A DNA stretch of 64,000 nt from assembly GCF_024741235.1 (NCBI RefSeq), contig NZ_JANSKA010000005.1, positions 220,630 to 284,629 on the forward strand, read 5' to 3'. The notes below the pieces were generated by a model, which saw only the letters and a program-made list of their open reading frames with translations, did no database searches and had not been told where the DNA came from. Positions 46,689 to 55,879 of the stretch are shown here, piece after piece; positions within the stretch are counted from its first letter, which is position 1, and each line of letters begins with the position of its first letter. The DNA is from Tractidigestivibacter montrealensis. GTDB taxonomy: Bacteria > Actinomycetota > Coriobacteriia > Coriobacteriales > Atopobiaceae. The position numbers and the translations under genes are program-made.

Positions 46689-47503
46689 CACGCCACCTCC
46701 CCGGCGTCGAAGACGGGCCCGTCCATGCAGCATGAGCGGCTCGTGCCGTCGCGCATGGCCACGTTGCAGCAGCTGCAGGCGCCAAAGCCACAGCCCATCA
46801 TGCGCTCAAGGGAGGTCTGGCAGGCAATGCCCGCGCCCTCGGCGAGACGGGCCACCCCCGCCATCATGACGGTGGGACCGCAGGTGAGCACGGCGTCATA
46901 GTTGCGCTTGGCGAGAAGCTCTGCCATCGCGTCGGTGGTGAAGCCCGCGCGCCCAAAGCTGCCGTCGTCGGTACACACAACCACGCGGCTCGCGGGGTCT
47001 GCCGAGGCAGCCTTTTTGAGCAGGTCCACGTCAACGCCCACCAGCTTGGAGCCGCGTTGGGCGCCAACCACTGCGTCGAAGGTACGCCCCGCAGCCGCCA
47101 GCATCTCTGCCGCGGCAAGCACGGGCGGAAGCCCAATGCCGCCGGCAACGAGAAGCGCGCGGCCCTCTCCGCCAGGAATCCTCCAGCCGTGGCCGCAAGG
47201 GCCAACCAGCGTGGATGTGTCACCCGGCTGCATGAGCGAGAGCCGGCGCGTGCCGTCGCCCACAACGGCGTACTCGATGCGAACGGTTCCCGCCGCAGAG
47301 TCTGCGCGGGAGAACGAGAGCGGCACCCTCAGCACCTGCGAGGGGTCGCCCGGCACCGAGATCTCGACAAACTCACCCGGCGCGAGAAGGGCGACCACTT
47401 CGCTCTTAAAGACCATGCACCACACGCCCTCTGCGACCTGCTCGTTGGAGACAACGGCAAAGTCGAAGAGACGGGCGCGGGCGCTGTCCCTTGTCGCCTT
47501 CAC
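46685..47503 (-). CDS. pyrK: Dihydroorotate dehydrogenase electron-transfer subunit
   Basis: 272 residues from a GTG directly after the pyrC stop. FAD site RVPLSFSRA (an RxPxS-type motif), NAD-binding GGIGLPP, and the 2Fe-2S cysteines CGFGACSCC...SCC near the C terminus. Passes electrons from dihydroorotate to NAD. Confidence 0.95.
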   Translation of the reverse strand: MKATRDSARARLFDFAVVSNEQVAEGVWCMVFKSEVVALLAPGEFVEISVPGDPSQVLRVPLSFSRADSAAGTVRIEYAVVGDGTRRLSLMQPGDTSTLVGPCGHGWRIPGGEGRALLVAGGIGLPPVLAAAEMLAAAGRTFDAVVGAQRGSKLVGVDVDLLKKAASADPASRVVVCTDDGSFGRAGFTTDAMAELLAKRNYDAVLTCGPTVMMAGVARLAEGAGIACQTSLERMMGCGFGACSCCNVAMRDGTSRSCCMDGPVFDAGEVAW

Positions 47504-48796
47504 CTAGGCCACCACGCCGTTGGCTAGCGTGCGACGGCCGTCCACAAAGACGTCGGTCGCCTGGCCGGTGAGGTGCCAGCCCATGAAAGCGGAGTTCTTG
47601 GACTTGCCCACCAGGTAGTCCGGTGTGACCTCGAACTCTGCCGTGGGGTCGATGAGCGTGAGGTCTGCCGCAGAGCCGCGCTCGATGCGCACGGGGGCAA
47701 GGCGCAGGATCTGCCTGGGGTTCACGGCCATGACCTCCACGAGGCGCTTCCAGCTCATACGACCCGTGTTCACGAGCTTGGTGAGCATGAGCGGCAGCGA
47801 GGTCTCGAGGCCAACGGTGCCAAAGAAGGCAATCTCCCACTCGCAGTCCTTCTCGTGCGGCGCGTGCGGCGCGTGGTCGGTCACCACGCAGTCGATGGAT
47901 CCGTCGAGAATGCCCTCGTCGAGCGCCGCCATGTCCTCGGGGGTGCGCAGCGGCGGGTTCATCTTGAGGTTGGTGTCGTAGGCAGGGGTGATGTCATCCT
48001 CGTTCAGGAACAGGTGGTGCGGCGTGACCTCACAGGTCACGGGCAGGCCCTCTGCCTTTGCCTTGCGCACGAGGTCAAGGCCCTTTGCCGTGGAGATGTG
48101 CGCGATGTGCAGCGGGCAGCCGGTGAGGCGGCACAGCTCGATGTCGCGGTAGATCTCGAGCTCCTCGCCAAGCGCGGGCCAGCCGAACATGCCCAGGCGC
48201 GTGGAGGCCTTGCCCTCGTTGATCACGCCGTGCGTGGTGAGCGTCTCAATCTCGCAGTGGGCAGAGACAACGCGGTCGAACTGCGAGACGTACTCCATGC
48301 AGGTGCGCATCATGCCTGCGCTCTGCACGCCGTGGCCGTCATCGGAGAAGGCGCAGGCGCCCTCCATGACCATGTCGCCGATCTCGGCGAGCTGCTCGCC
48401 CTTCTCGCCAGCCGTAAGCGCTCCGATGGGACGCACGTGGCAGAGGCCTGCCTGGCGGGCGTGGTCGAGCTGGTAGCGGATCTCGGCGCCGGTGTCGGTC
48501 ACCGGGTCGGTGTTGGGCATGGTCGCCACGTCGGTGAATCCGCCGTGTGTTGCCGCGCGGGCGCCGGTCTCGATGGTCTCCTTGTACTCGAAGCCGGGAT
48601 CGCGGAAGTGCACGTGCATATCTACAAGGCCGGGCACCAGGTACTTGCCGCGGGCGTCGATGACCTCGCAGCCCTCGGGAGGCTCGAGGCCCTCCCCCAC
48701 GGCAGCGACCTTGCCGTCGTCGATGAGCACGTCGCAGACGCTATCGAGGTCGACCTGCGGATCGACCGCGTGCGCACCCCTAAGCAGAAAGGCCAT
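47504..48796 (-). CDS. pyrC: Dihydroorotase
   Basis: 430 residues. Zinc motif DMHVHFRDPG, MPNTDP, HHLFL and DHAPH. Type I dihydroorotase. Starts 17 bases inside pyrB; GGGAGGAG precedes the ATG at 48796. Confidence 0.96.
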   Translation of the reverse strand: MAFLLRGAHAVDPQVDLDSVCDVLIDDGKVAAVGEGLEPPEGCEVIDARGKYLVPGLVDMHVHFRDPGFEYKETIETGARAATHGGFTDVATMPNTDPVTDTGAEIRYQLDHARQAGLCHVRPIGALTAGEKGEQLAEIGDMVMEGACAFSDDGHGVQSAGMMRTCMEYVSQFDRVVSAHCEIETLTTHGVINEGKASTRLGMFGWPALGEELEIYRDIELCRLTGCPLHIAHISTAKGLDLVRKAKAEGLPVTCEVTPHHLFLNEDDITPAYDTNLKMNPPLRTPEDMAALDEGILDGSIDCVVTDHAPHAPHEKDCEWEIAFFGTVGLETSLPLMLTKLVNTGRMSWKRLVEVMAVNPRQILRLAPVRIERGSAADLTLIDPTAEFEVTPDYLVGKSKNSAFMGWHLTGQATDVFVDGRRTLANGVVA

Positions 48797-49714
48797 TGTT
48801 CTCTCCTCCCAGAAGCAGGTACATCTCGGCCATACGCGTTAGTACGCCCGCGTTGACCTGATTAAGGATGCGCGAGCGCGCGCAGTCGGCTACGTCGGCG
48901 TTAATCTCCATGCCGCGGTTCATGGGGCCCGGGTGGCAGATGATGGCGCCCGGCTTCATGCGGTTAACGCGCGTCATGTCAAGGCCATAGAGGCGGTTGT
49001 ACTCGCGGCGGGACGGGATTGCCGCGCCCTCCATGCGCTCGAGCTGCACGCGCAGCATGTAGACCACGTCCATGTCCTCGATCACGTCGTCGAGGCTCGC
49101 CGTCTGCGGGCAGCCAAACCAGTCTGGGTCGTCCACCTGGAAGGTGGGAGGGCCAACGAGCGTGACCTCGGCGCCCATGGTCTTGAGCGCGGGAGCCAGC
49201 GAGCCGCACACGCGGCTGTGCGCCAGGTCGCCCACGATGGCAACCTTGAGGCCGTCGAGGTGGCCAAAGTTCTTTCGGATAGTGTAAAGGTCGAGCATTG
49301 CCTGCGTGGGGTGCTGGTGCTTGCCATCGCCGGCGTTAATGACCACGGCGTCGGTGTTCTCGGTAATGCGCTGCGGCGTGCCCGCGAGCTTGGCGCGGCA
49401 CACGAACATGTCGACGTTCATGGCAGAGATGGTCTGGATGGTGTCGGCGAGGCTCTCGCCCTTGACCACCGAGGAGGTGCTGCCACCCATGGAGAGCGAG
49501 TCTGCCGAGAGGCGCTTCTCGGCCAGCTCGAAGGAGCTCTTGGTGCGCGTAGAGGGCTCGAGGAACAGGTTCACGATGGTGCGGCCGCGCAGCGCCGGCA
49601 CCTTCTTGATGGCGCGGTTGTTCACCGACTCGAACGACGCGGCGGTGTCGAGGATCTGCGTGATATCGTCCGCCGTGAGGCTGTAGGTGTCAATGAGGTT
49701 CTTGACCGAGAGCA

Positions 49715-49715
<1 letters not shown>
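48780..49715 (-). CDS. pyrB: Aspartate carbamoyltransferase catalytic chain
   Basis: 311 residues from the ATG at 49715 that shares one base with the pyrR stop. Carbamoyl-phosphate site EPSTRTKSSFE, aspartate-site region HPGPMNRG, and HQHPTQAMLDL. No regulatory pyrI subunit nearby, as in other Gram-positives. Confidence 0.97.
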
Positions 49716-50413
<698 letters not shown>

Positions 50414-50428
50414 TTAAAGGTCGTGGAC

Positions 50429-50460
50429 ACTTTACCACGAACTTCCGGCATGCGCGACAA
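50429..50460 (-). promoter_or_regulatory. Candidate pyr operon promoter
   Basis: Minus strand TGGTAAAGT gives an extended -10 (TAAAGT at 50429-50434) and TTGTCG (50455-50460) a weak -35 at a long 20-base spacing. It lies upstream of the attenuator and after the exporter gene. Confidence 0.4.
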
Positions 50461-50487
50461 CTATGATGCCCGCCTCGCGATTCACAG

Positions 50488-50518
50488 ATGAGACAAAGGG
50501 ACAGTCCCTTTGTCTCAT
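50488..50518. repeat. Dispersed palindrome, copy 3
   Basis: 15-bp arms ATGAGACAAAGGGAC / GTCCCTTTGTCTCAT around one base. Its last base is part of the stop codon of the ABC ATPase gene (tca at 50518-50520). Same element as at 24652 and 30683. Confidence 0.92.
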
Positions 50519-51636
50519 CAATCTTGGTCGAGGGAACGGTAGGCCTCGCAGACCTCGTCCGTCTCGCCAATCATGCGCATGTGGCCCTTCTCGATCCAGC
50601 ACACGCGGTCGCAGATGCGTTCCACAAGGCTGATGTCGTGACTCACGAGAAGGACGGTCACGTTGTCTGACTCGACCAGCTCCTTGATGCGGCGCTCGCA
50701 CTTCTGCTGGAAGAGGAAGTCGCCCACGGAGAGCGTCTCGTCGACGATGAGGATGTCTGGCTCGGTCACCGTGGCGATGGCGAAGGCGATGCGCGCAACC
50801 ATGCCCGAGGAGTAGTTCTTGAGGGGCATGTCCATGAAGCCGTCGAGTTCGGCGAAGTCGACGATGTCCTGGAAGTGCTCGTCGATGAAGTCCTTGCGGT
50901 AGCCCAGGAGCGCGCCGTTGAGGTAGATGTTCTCCTTGGCCGTGAGCTCCATGTCAAAGCCCGCGCCGAGCTCGATGAGCGGCGCTATGGTTCCGTGGAC
51001 GTTGACCTTGCCCGCAGAGGGCTCGAGCACGCCCGCGATGATCTTGAGCATGGTCGATTTTCCGGACCCGTTGGTGCCCACAAGGCCAAAGGCCTCCCCG
51101 CGCTTGACCTCGAAGGAGATGTGGTCGAGCGCGCGGAACTCCTTGAAGGTGAGCTCGTGCTTTGCAGCAGCGATGAAGTACTCCTTCAGGGAGTTGAACT
51201 GCTCGGAGGCAATGTTGAAGATCATCGACACGTCATCGGCGAGAACGGCCGTGGGAGCGTCCGCTGGCGGCACGGGCGGGCGCAGGAAGCCATACTTGCC
51301 CGCAACGATGATCCAGCGCTCGACGTTGCCCTTGAAGCGCCCATGCGAGTCCTCGATGTCGACGGCGATGCGGTAGCGGCCGGGACGCTCTGGGACGAAC
51401 TCCCACGTGTACTCGGGGACGGTGTGGCCCACGCGCTCGATGGTGGAGTCGAAGTCGCCCTTCTCCCAGCTGCCGTCGAGGTTCCAGACGTAGTTGCAGA
51501 GGAAGTCTTCTTTCGCGACTCCTCTAAAGTGAGGCGTTACCTTGAGCTTGTCACCAACACGAATGGATGTTGACGAGAGGCCGAGAAAGACGCTGCCGCC
51601 GTTGTCCAGTTTGAGCGTGTCCTGCACGTATGCCAC
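50518..51636 (-). CDS. Polysaccharide ABC exporter, ATP-binding subunit
   Basis: 372 residues from a GTG at 51636. Walker A GTNGSGKST near 195, signature YSSGM, Walker B ILIVDETLSVGD, H-loop SHDIS: Wzt/TagH class. Before the ATPase lies a roughly 110-residue beta-rich domain (SSTSIRVGDKLKVTP... VPERPGRYRIAVDIEDSHGRF) of Ig/Y_Y_Y type. Known Wzt proteins carry a sugar-binding domain after, not before, the ATPase. Likely exports undecaprenyl-linked glycan or teichoic-like polymer. Permease gene is 56 bases upstream. Confidence 0.88.
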   Translation of the reverse strand: MAYVQDTLKLDNGGSVFLGLSSTSIRVGDKLKVTPHFRGVAKEDFLCNYVWNLDGSWEKGDFDSTIERVGHTVPEYTWEFVPERPGRYRIAVDIEDSHGRFKGNVERWIIVAGKYGFLRPPVPPADAPTAVLADDVSMIFNIASEQFNSLKEYFIAAAKHELTFKEFRALDHISFEVKRGEAFGLVGTNGSGKSTMLKIIAGVLEPSAGKVNVHGTIAPLIELGAGFDMELTAKENIYLNGALLGYRKDFIDEHFQDIVDFAELDGFMDMPLKNYSSGMVARIAFAIATVTEPDILIVDETLSVGDFLFQQKCERRIKELVESDNVTVLLVSHDISLVERICDRVCWIEKGHMRMIGETDEVCEAYRSLDQD

Positions 51637-51692
51637 CTGACCTTACGGTTTGGGCCGTGCGCGGTCGCGCGAGGCAACCGCTGGCCAAAATG

Positions 51693-52568
51693 CTAGATGA
51701 AGAGAATGAAACGACGCTCCCGGGTACGAAAGACAAAATAACCCAGCACAAGCGAAACCAAAGCCCACACGACGCAGCTCACGACCACCTTAACGGGCGG
51801 AATGGTCGCGTAGATGACGGTGTCGCGCATAAAGGTGACAAAGTTGTACATGGGATTCACGTACATGAGGACACGAACTGCGTGATAGGGAACCTGTTCG
51901 ATCATCGAGACCGGCCAGAAGAGCGGCGTTGCGTACATCCAAGCCATGAGGAGAACGCTCCAAAGGTGGATGAGGTCGCGAAAGAAGACGGCAAGCGCTG
52001 AGAGGAGCAGAGAAAGCCCCACGCAAAAGACCATGAGCAGCACGATACAGATGGGTGCAAGCAGCATGACCGGCGTGGGGGCAACGCCCTCCCACAACAT
52101 CACAACAACAACGGCAATGAGCGAGAAGAGGAAGTTCACCAGAGAGAACAGGACCTTCTCGACAGGAAAGACAGCCTTCTTCACCCGCACCTTCTTGAGC
52201 AAGGGCGCCGCATCGATAATCGACATCATTCCGGCGTTGGTCGAGTCCGCAAAGACCTGCCAGGTAATATTGGCAACAATGAGGTAGAGCGGGTAGTGCT
52301 CGATGTTGTCGTAGCGCAGGAAAAACGAGAAGACAAGCGACATAACAAGCATCATGAGGAGCGGGTTGAGCACGCTCCAGATGACGCCCAGGACGCTCCG
52401 GCGATACTTGAGCTTGAAGTCCTTCGTGACAAGCTCGCGGAGGATGAAGACGTCTCGCTTGCCGGCGGGGTACCACGCGTCACGCGCCGAGGTAGTGTGC
52501 GCGGGAGCCGATGCTTCCTGTGCGGCCGGGGCCGTGACCTTCTCCGCGGGCTCAATGTCTGATGCCAA
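51693..52568 (-). CDS. Polysaccharide ABC exporter, permease
   Basis: 291 residues from a TTG at 52568, with AGGAGG four bases upstream; a longer in-frame start would run through the tRNA region and was rejected. A roughly 35-residue cytoplasmic tail, then FKLKYRRSVLGVIWSVLNPLLMM and about six membrane helices: ABC-2 family (Wzm/TagG). Partner of the downstream ATPase. Confidence 0.88.
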   Translation of the reverse strand: MASDIEPAEKVTAPAAQEASAPAHTTSARDAWYPAGKRDVFILRELVTKDFKLKYRRSVLGVIWSVLNPLLMMLVMSLVFSFFLRYDNIEHYPLYLIVANITWQVFADSTNAGMMSIIDAAPLLKKVRVKKAVFPVEKVLFSLVNFLFSLIAVVVVMLWEGVAPTPVMLLAPICIVLLMVFCVGLSLLLSALAVFFRDLIHLWSVLLMAWMYATPLFWPVSMIEQVPYHAVRVLMYVNPMYNFVTFMRDTVIYATIPPVKVVVSCVVWALVSLVLGYFVFRTRERRFILFI

Positions 52569-52722
52569 GGTTCCTCCTGTCGAAGGAGTATGCGGGCATG
52601 CGACGCCCGCCTGTGTTGAATATCCACAAGATGCTAGCACAGGGCTTGCCCTCTCACACAAACGGCAGAGGACGCTGGCCGGGCGCGACTTGGATTCCAT
52701 TGCCGGGGAGATTAATCCCGCG

Positions 52723-52759
52723 AAAAAAACAGGCCAGATGACTGATTGCCATCTGGCCT
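52723..52759 (-). terminator. Terminator of tRNA-Asn
   Basis: Minus strand 10-bp stem AGGCCAGATG / CATCTGGCCT (52731-52759) followed by a T-run of seven (52723-52729). The 52569-52722 stretch between it and the permease gene holds nothing else recognisable. Confidence 0.92.
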
Positions 52760-52769
52760 GCGAAGTCTC

Positions 52770-52844
52770 TGGCTCCCCGGGCAGGGTTCGAACCTGCGAC
52801 ACGCTGATTAACAGTCAGCTGCGCTACCACTGCGCCACCGGGGA
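52770..52844 (-). tRNA. tRNA-Asn (GTT)
   Basis: 75 bases including an encoded CCA. Acceptor TCCCCGG pairs with CCGGGGA, the anticodon loop is CTGTTAA (anticodon GTT), and the T-loop reads GGTTCGAACC. Own promoter and terminator flank it. Confidence 0.97.
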
Positions 52845-52863
52845 ATTCTCAACGCGAGAAGTA

Positions 52864-52891
52864 ATTATACGAATCACTCCGAGGGATGCAA
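52864..52891 (-). promoter_or_regulatory. tRNA-Asn promoter
   Basis: Minus strand TTGCAT (-35, 52886-52891), 16 bases, TATAAT (-10, 52864-52869), 20 bases before the tRNA 5' end. Confidence 0.75.
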
Positions 52892-53094
52892 CCCTCAAAT
52901 TGAACTTTTTTCTTTCCTCGCCCGGGCCTTGCCTGGACTTCGTCCGTCGGCCGCCGCTGACCCCCGTCCCTCGCTGGCCGCCGTCGGCCGTGACATGTAT
53001 CATGGAGCCCGCCGGGCCAACCGCGTCCGACCGGCGCGAGCGCGCCGCACAGCAAGGCTCGGGGCGGTCCGGCCATGTACCCATGGAGACTGCC

Positions 53095-54282
53095 ATGCCT
53101 ATTGCGCCTGCCTGGAACTGCTCAAACATCGCCCTTGACCTCTCGCGCCCCCGCGTGATGGGCGTGCTCAACGTGACCCCGGACTCATTCTCCGACGGCG
53201 GCACGCACAACACTCCGAAGGCGGCGATTGCAACGGCGTCCCAGATGCTGGCGGATGGCGCAGACCTCATCGACATGGGTGGCGAGTCCACGCGCCCCGG
53301 CTTCACGCCGGTGCAACCAGACGAGGAGTTCCAGCGCCTGGAACCCGTGGTTCGCTGGCTCGTGCGCGAGGGCACGCTTGTCTCGATAGACACGCGTCAC
53401 CCGGAGGTCGCGCAACGCTGCATTGACCTTGGCGCTCAAATCATCAACGACGTCACCGGCTTTTCTGACCCGCGCATGGTCAAGGTAGCCGCAACGTCGG
53501 ACTGCGGCTGCGTGGTCATGCACTCAGGTCCCGTATCCGGCACGGCAACCAAGAGCTCGGCGGTCATGGCGTCTGCCGAGAAGGACGACCTGTCCGCACT
53601 CATGAACGGCGCCTCAGCCGGAAACCGCGCGTGGGAGGCCAGCGGCGACAAACCCCTGCTGCCCGACTCCAGCCACGTGATGTCACTTCTCGAGGGCTAT
53701 CTCCTCGACCGCGCGCGCGACCTCAAGGCGCGCGGCGTCAGCGCCTCCCGCATCTGCCTTGATCCCGGCGTGGGCTTTGGCAAGAGCCCCGAGGACAGCA
53801 TCGTCATTCTCCGCGCCACGAAAGACCTTGCCAGCCTTGGCTACCCCCTCATGTGCGCGGTGTCGCGCAAGCGCTTCGTGGGTACCGTGAGCGGCGTCGC
53901 AAGCGCCCCAGCGCGCGACGACGCGACCATAGGCATCTCGCTCGCTGCAGCAGCACGCGGCGCCCGCGTCCTGCGCGTCCACAACGTACCCGGCATGACG
54001 CAGGCGCTCGACGGCTTCTGGGCCGCGTCGGAGCCGTGGACCTCGCGCGTCACGCTGCTGCTCTCCCCCGCCGCCGAGAAGGACGTACAGCAGGCAATCG
54101 AGGCGGTCGACGCCATGCCCCTCACGCGCGTGAGGGGCTCCAACGCGAGCTTGCCTGGCGGGCAACTACAGCTTGAGGTAGAGACGGCGCTCGACCGCAT
54201 CCCCTTCCAACATGAGCTGGACTCAGCACTCGGCGCAGCGGCAACCAAAGTTGAGCTTTCGCGGACCACCGCGCTCAAGTAG
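53095..54282 (+). CDS. folP: Dihydropteroate synthase
   Basis: 395 residues from the ATG at 53095, chosen because GGAGA lies five bases upstream. MGVLNVTPDSFSDGG, GGESTRPG, DPGVGFGKS and the late SRKRF are diagnostic. The family is usually about 270-280 residues: here an insert (about 150-185, MASAEKDDLSALMNGASAGN) and about 80 extra C-terminal residues are present. Condenses pterin pyrophosphate with p-aminobenzoate. No other folate gene is adjacent. Confidence 0.92.
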   Translation: MPIAPAWNCSNIALDLSRPRVMGVLNVTPDSFSDGGTHNTPKAAIATASQMLADGADLIDMGGESTRPGFTPVQPDEEFQRLEPVVRWLVREGTLVSIDTRHPEVAQRCIDLGAQIINDVTGFSDPRMVKVAATSDCGCVVMHSGPVSGTATKSSAVMASAEKDDLSALMNGASAGNRAWEASGDKPLLPDSSHVMSLLEGYLLDRARDLKARGVSASRICLDPGVGFGKSPEDSIVILRATKDLASLGYPLMCAVSRKRFVGTVSGVASAPARDDATIGISLAAAARGARVLRVHNVPGMTQALDGFWAASEPWTSRVTLLLSPAAEKDVQQAIEAVDAMPLTRVRGSNASLPGGQLQLEVETALDRIPFQHELDSALGAAATKVELSRTTALK

Positions 54283-54323
54283 CAACAAACTGTGACGGAC
54301 GCATGCAGTCTCTGCTCTCGTAC

Positions 54324-54370
54324 TTGACTGTCTCGGCCCCTCTCCTCAACATGAACGATGTTCATGTTGA
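54324..54370 (+). promoter_or_regulatory. Promoter and TetR-type operator
   Basis: TTGACT (-35, 54324-54329) is followed at normal spacing by a region overlapped by the inverted repeat TCAACATGAAC / GTTCATGTTGA (54346-54370, 11-bp arms, 3-base centre). The repeat covers the expected -10 position (CAACAT, 54347-54352). It precedes the membrane protein-tetR pair, so auto-repression by the TetR protein is the simplest reading. Confidence 0.7.
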
Positions 54371-54418
54371 CGTCATACATCCGGTGGGCAAGCCCGCCGA
54401 TCGTTGGAGGGGACCGCA

Positions 54419-55123
54419 ATGAGCAACTCGAAGGCTATCGAAAAACAAGAGACTATGCCACGTGGCATGCGCATCGGCGAGAGCGTCTTTGACATCGCGT
54501 ACCTCATCTACGACCTTGTCGCAGCCATCATCTTCTTCACTCAGGCCAACGGTCGGCCCGTCTTCCTCCTCTACGGAGCGCTCACCCTCTGCCTTGGCGG
54601 CGGAGACGCGTTCCACCTTCTTCCCAGAGTCCAGATGCACCTCTTTGGCGTCCAGGATGACACGCAGCGCAAACTGGGGATGGGCACCGCAATAACCTCG
54701 GTGACCATGACGGTGTTCTACGTGCTGCTCTACTTCATCTGGAGGCAGATATTCCCGACAATCGAGGTCTCCCCCGCCGTTCCCGCGCTGATCTTTCTCA
54801 CCGCTGCCGTAAGAATCGTGATCTGCTTCTTCCCGCAGAACGATTGGTTCTCGAACAAGGAGAACCTGCGCTGGTCCCTCTACAGAAACGTCCCCTTTGC
54901 CATCACCGGAATCCTTGTAATTGCTCTATTCGCCATCTCGGGTAACGCCGGCGGGTACGGCCTCTGGCGCATGTGTGTCGCCATCGCGCTCAGTTTTGGG
55001 TTCTACCTTCCCGTCACCTTCCTCGCAAAGCACAAGCCCGCAGTTGGGGCACTCATGCTCCCCAAGACGGTGATGTACATGTGGATTATCTGGATGGGTC
55101 TCTCACTTCTCAACGTGCTGTAG
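54419..55123 (+). CDS. Polytopic membrane protein, unknown function
   Basis: 234 residues from the ATG at 54419 (GGAGGGG upstream). About seven membrane helices with a QNDWFSNKENLRWSLYRNVPF cytosolic stretch (20-residue segment shown in part). No named family recognised. Starts 10 bases before a tetR gene ends the unit, so it is likely the regulator's target: possibly an efflux, stress or signalling protein. Confidence 0.75.
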   Translation: MSNSKAIEKQETMPRGMRIGESVFDIAYLIYDLVAAIIFFTQANGRPVFLLYGALTLCLGGGDAFHLLPRVQMHLFGVQDDTQRKLGMGTAITSVTMTVFYVLLYFIWRQIFPTIEVSPAVPALIFLTAAVRIVICFFPQNDWFSNKENLRWSLYRNVPFAITGILVIALFAISGNAGGYGLWRMCVAIALSFGFYLPVTFLAKHKPAVGALMLPKTVMYMWIIWMGLSLLNVL

Positions 55124-55132
55124 GAGTCTGCA

Positions 55133-55702
55133 ATGAACCCCCGGTCAACGTCGAGAGAGACCATTTTGGAGACATGCCGCACAATCGTTAGGGAGCGAGG
55201 GCTCTCGGGTGTCAGCGTGCGTTCCGTCGCCTCAGCCTGCGGCGTGGCTCCCGGAACCCTTTACAACTACTTCCCCGGAAAAGAAGCCCTGGTTCTAGCT
55301 GTCACGGCAGACGTTTGGTCGGACATTCTCAGCTTTGATGTCGGGAAGGATAACTGTGACGAGAAGGACTTTGCCTCACACGTCGAGAGGGCCTTCCGAA
55401 GCGCACAAGCGGGCATGGCCCGGTACCCAGGGTTTCTCCCCGCCCACGCGCTTGGCCTTACCAAAGAGCGAGACCAACGCTTCGAGGGAAAAGAAATGAT
55501 GCAAACCTTCATTGGGCAGCTTGAGAGCAGCATGCTCAGCGCACTTGAGTCAGACAACGGAGTGCGCGAGGATGCGTTCGATGACGGCTTGACAAAGGAG
55601 GGTCTCGCTGAGCTTGTGACCCAGCAACTAATATCCCTCCTGGTCCTTGGCCGGGGCGACTGCAAGGCTCTTGTCGCCATGATTCGCAAGGTGCTGTACT
55701 AG
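55133..55702 (+). CDS. TetR-family regulator
   Basis: 189 residues. N-terminal HTH about 8-55 (TILETCRTIVRERGLSGVSV, VAPGTLYNYFPGKEALV). The C-terminal ligand domain is divergent. Encoded 9 bases after the membrane protein gene. The inverted repeat at 54346-54370 is the probable binding site. Confidence 0.88.
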   Translation: MNPRSTSRETILETCRTIVRERGLSGVSVRSVASACGVAPGTLYNYFPGKEALVLAVTADVWSDILSFDVGKDNCDEKDFASHVERAFRSAQAGMARYPGFLPAHALGLTKERDQRFEGKEMMQTFIGQLESSMLSALESDNGVREDAFDDGLTKEGLAELVTQQLISLLVLGRGDCKALVAMIRKVLY

Positions 55703-55757
55703 GAGAGCCAGCACAACGTGTGAGCGGTATGCAACTGCAATACACATCTAATCTAAG

Positions 55758-55799
55758 AAAAAAACCCGATGCAGTGCCAGGCACGGCGTCTGCATCGGG
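55758..55799 (-). terminator. Terminator between tetR and the surface protein gene
   Basis: 10-bp stem CCCGATGCAG / CTGCATCGGG (55765-55799) with a 15-base loop. On the minus strand a run of seven T follows, so it mainly serves the surface protein gene; on the plus strand only ATTT follows. Confidence 0.85.
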
Positions 55800-55879
55800 A
55801 TTTCCATGTACGCGTACTGTACCAAATAACCGCGTGCGTCTTGGAAAAGAATCCGGGTCACGGTTCCCGCACCGATACG

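Noticed and set aside
52354..53094. Long N-terminal extension of folP
   Set aside because: It runs across the tRNA-Asn gene and the exporter gene; the real start at 53095 has a ribosome-binding site and family similarity starts there.
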